A DNA stretch of 5,011 nucleotides from Eikenella sp963515595 (GTDB taxonomy: Bacteria > Pseudomonadota > Gammaproteobacteria > Burkholderiales > Neisseriaceae), in the NCBI GenBank assembly GCA_963515595.1, contig CAUPYH010000112.1:1-5011 (forward strand), in the 5' to 3' direction. The notes below the pieces were generated by a model. It did no database searches, had not been told where the DNA came from, and saw nothing but the letters and a program-made list of their open reading frames with translations. Below are positions 4,630-5,011 of this stretch, piece by piece; the first letter of the stretch is position 1; each line of letters begins with the position of its first letter. Position numbers and translations under genes: made by a program.

Positions 4630-4909
4630 TTTGGGGTTCAATGATGGCCAGCAGCTCTTCTGCCCAATCGGTTTGTGCCAAATCGGAAAAGCGGATGCTC
4701 AAGCCGTCGGCCAAGTCGTTGACCACGATGAAGTCGTTGCCTTGAAACGTGATTGCCCACATATCCGCATTCGGCGCCATGGCGTAGTCTGATAAGTGGA
4801 TGCACGGATGTTGCCGGAGGACAGTGTCGATATATTGGCTGGGCATATCGCCGGCGTGGGCAGATGGCAGCTCCCAAAGGGAGGCATTGAGCTTGAAGGG
4901 TGTGCGCAT
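4619..4909 (-). CDS. Unrecognised small protein, 96 aa
   Basis: I do not recognise a family. The product is mildly acidic and probably globular and cytoplasmic, with no signal peptide or membrane segment. Visible segments are an aromatic N-terminus (MRTPFKLNASLWELP), a middle with alternating hydrophobic residues suggesting beta strands (MWAITFQGNDFIVVNDLADG, 50-69), and a likely C-terminal helix (WAEELLAIIEP, 82-92). There is one cysteine (C36). The ATG at 4909 is the only start before an in-frame stop (TAG at 4928-4930) but lacks a Shine-Dalgarno sequence (TTACTTACCACT precedes it), so expression is uncertain; M22 would be an alternative. It lies 10 bp beyond the terminator-like hairpin of tRNA-Thr, so it depends on read-through or an unseen promoter. 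The stop codon is inside a DUS. An open frame with varied, protein-like composition supports a real gene over chance. Confidence 0.6.
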   Translation of the reverse strand: MRTPFKLNASLWELPSAHAGDMPSQYIDTVLRQHPCIHLSDYAMAPNADMWAITFQGNDFIVVNDLADGLSIRFSDLAQTDWAEELLAIIEPQKAT

Positions 4910-4919
4910 AGTGGTAAGT

Positions 4920-4950
4920 AAAACAGGCTACCTGAAAAGGTAGTCTGTTT
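4920..4950 (-). terminator. DUS-based terminator hairpin after tRNA-Thr
   Basis: Arms 4921-4933 and 4938-4950 pair over 13 bp around a 4-nt loop. One position (4927/4944) is a G-U on the plus strand and an A-C mismatch on the minus strand. The exact DUS 4925-4936 lies in one arm and loop; the other arm is a decayed copy (one change in the core). On the minus strand the stem starts 7 nt past the tRNA CCA end and is followed by TTTT, as expected for a tRNA terminator. Confidence 0.65.
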
Positions 4951-4956
4951 GGGATT

Positions 4957-5011
4957 TGGTGCCGGCGGCAGGAATCGAACTCGCGACCCCCTGATTACAA
5001 GTCAGGTGCTC
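4957..5011 (-). tRNA. tRNA-Thr (anticodon UGU), 3' part, cut by the window edge
   Basis: The minus strand reads from about tRNA position 22 to 76. The D-stem 3' strand GAGC is followed by an anticodon arm CCTGA-CTTGTAA-TCAGG with TGT at positions 34-36, which reads ACA (Thr). Then come a 5-nt variable loop, the T loop TTCGATT, the acceptor 3' strand CGCCGGC, discriminator A, and an encoded CCA (4957-4959). The 55 nt fit standard numbering exactly. In the T stem (GCGAG/CCTGC) pair 51-63 is G-U and pair 52-62 is an A-C mismatch, which is unusual. The first 21 nt lie outside the window. Confidence 0.95.

Noticed and set aside
3895..4641. Minus-strand open frame of 248 codons opposite the ACP-like gene
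   Set aside because: His/Ala/Val-rich shadow frame overlapping the terminator; the plus-strand gene has signal peptide, cysteine pattern and ribosome binding site.
11..4936. Recurrent 12-bp repeats as a CRISPR array or mobile-element ends
   Set aside because: Copies are scattered in both orientations with irregular spacing and match a known DNA uptake dialect; no cas genes, transposase or target duplications are seen.
4957..5011. tRNA 3' end as a prophage or island attachment site
   Set aside because: No integrase and no repeated copy of the tRNA 3' end is present in the window.

Overview
The window most likely comes from an Eikenella species (Neisseriaceae, Betaproteobacteria). The main evidence is the 12-mer AGGCTACCTGAA, present 11 times exactly on the two strands. 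This is the Eikenella dialect of the Neisseriaceae DNA uptake sequence (AG-eikDUS). The proteins agree: a LapB/Ght-type protein, a DMP19-like protein and a duplicated relative of the neisserial adhesin complex protein (ACP). All positions and motifs were read by eye; no database search was run.

Left part (1-2976, all minus strand). Transcription runs right to left: lapA, lapB, a DMP19/DUF4375-family acidic protein, then pyrF. LapA and LapB are inner-membrane proteins; LapB controls LPS synthesis by directing LpxC to FtsH. pyrF encodes orotidine-5'-phosphate decarboxylase, the last step of UMP synthesis. lapA-lapB-pyrF is a conserved neighbourhood in proteobacteria, and here the DMP19-like gene sits between lapB and pyrF. 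It is bounded upstream by a short 16-bp-period repeat array that starts at the lapB stop codon, and downstream by a DUS inverted-repeat terminator.

Middle (2977-3870). A divergent intergenic region holds a DUS inverted repeat that follows no gene and a structured, AT-rich leader. It is followed by a small plus-strand cupin gene, a strong intrinsic terminator, a second DUS inverted repeat, a single AGGCTGCCTGAA (the Simonsiella-type dialect), and a promoter with an extended -10 and a hairpin-containing leader.

Right part (3871-5011). A secreted plus-strand protein has two tandem ACP/lysozyme-inhibitor-like domains, each bounded by a cysteine pair, and ends at a 13-bp-stem terminator. Convergent to it is a small unrecognised minus-strand gene whose stop codon lies inside a DUS. 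Upstream of that, on the same strand, are a DUS-based hairpin and the 3' 55 nt of a tRNA-Thr(UGU) gene cut by the window edge.

The most notable items are the two-domain ACP-like protein, the DMP19-like gene between lapB and pyrF with its 16-bp repeat array, and the varied roles of DUS copies (terminators, a stop codon, an in-frame peptide and an orphan inverted repeat).
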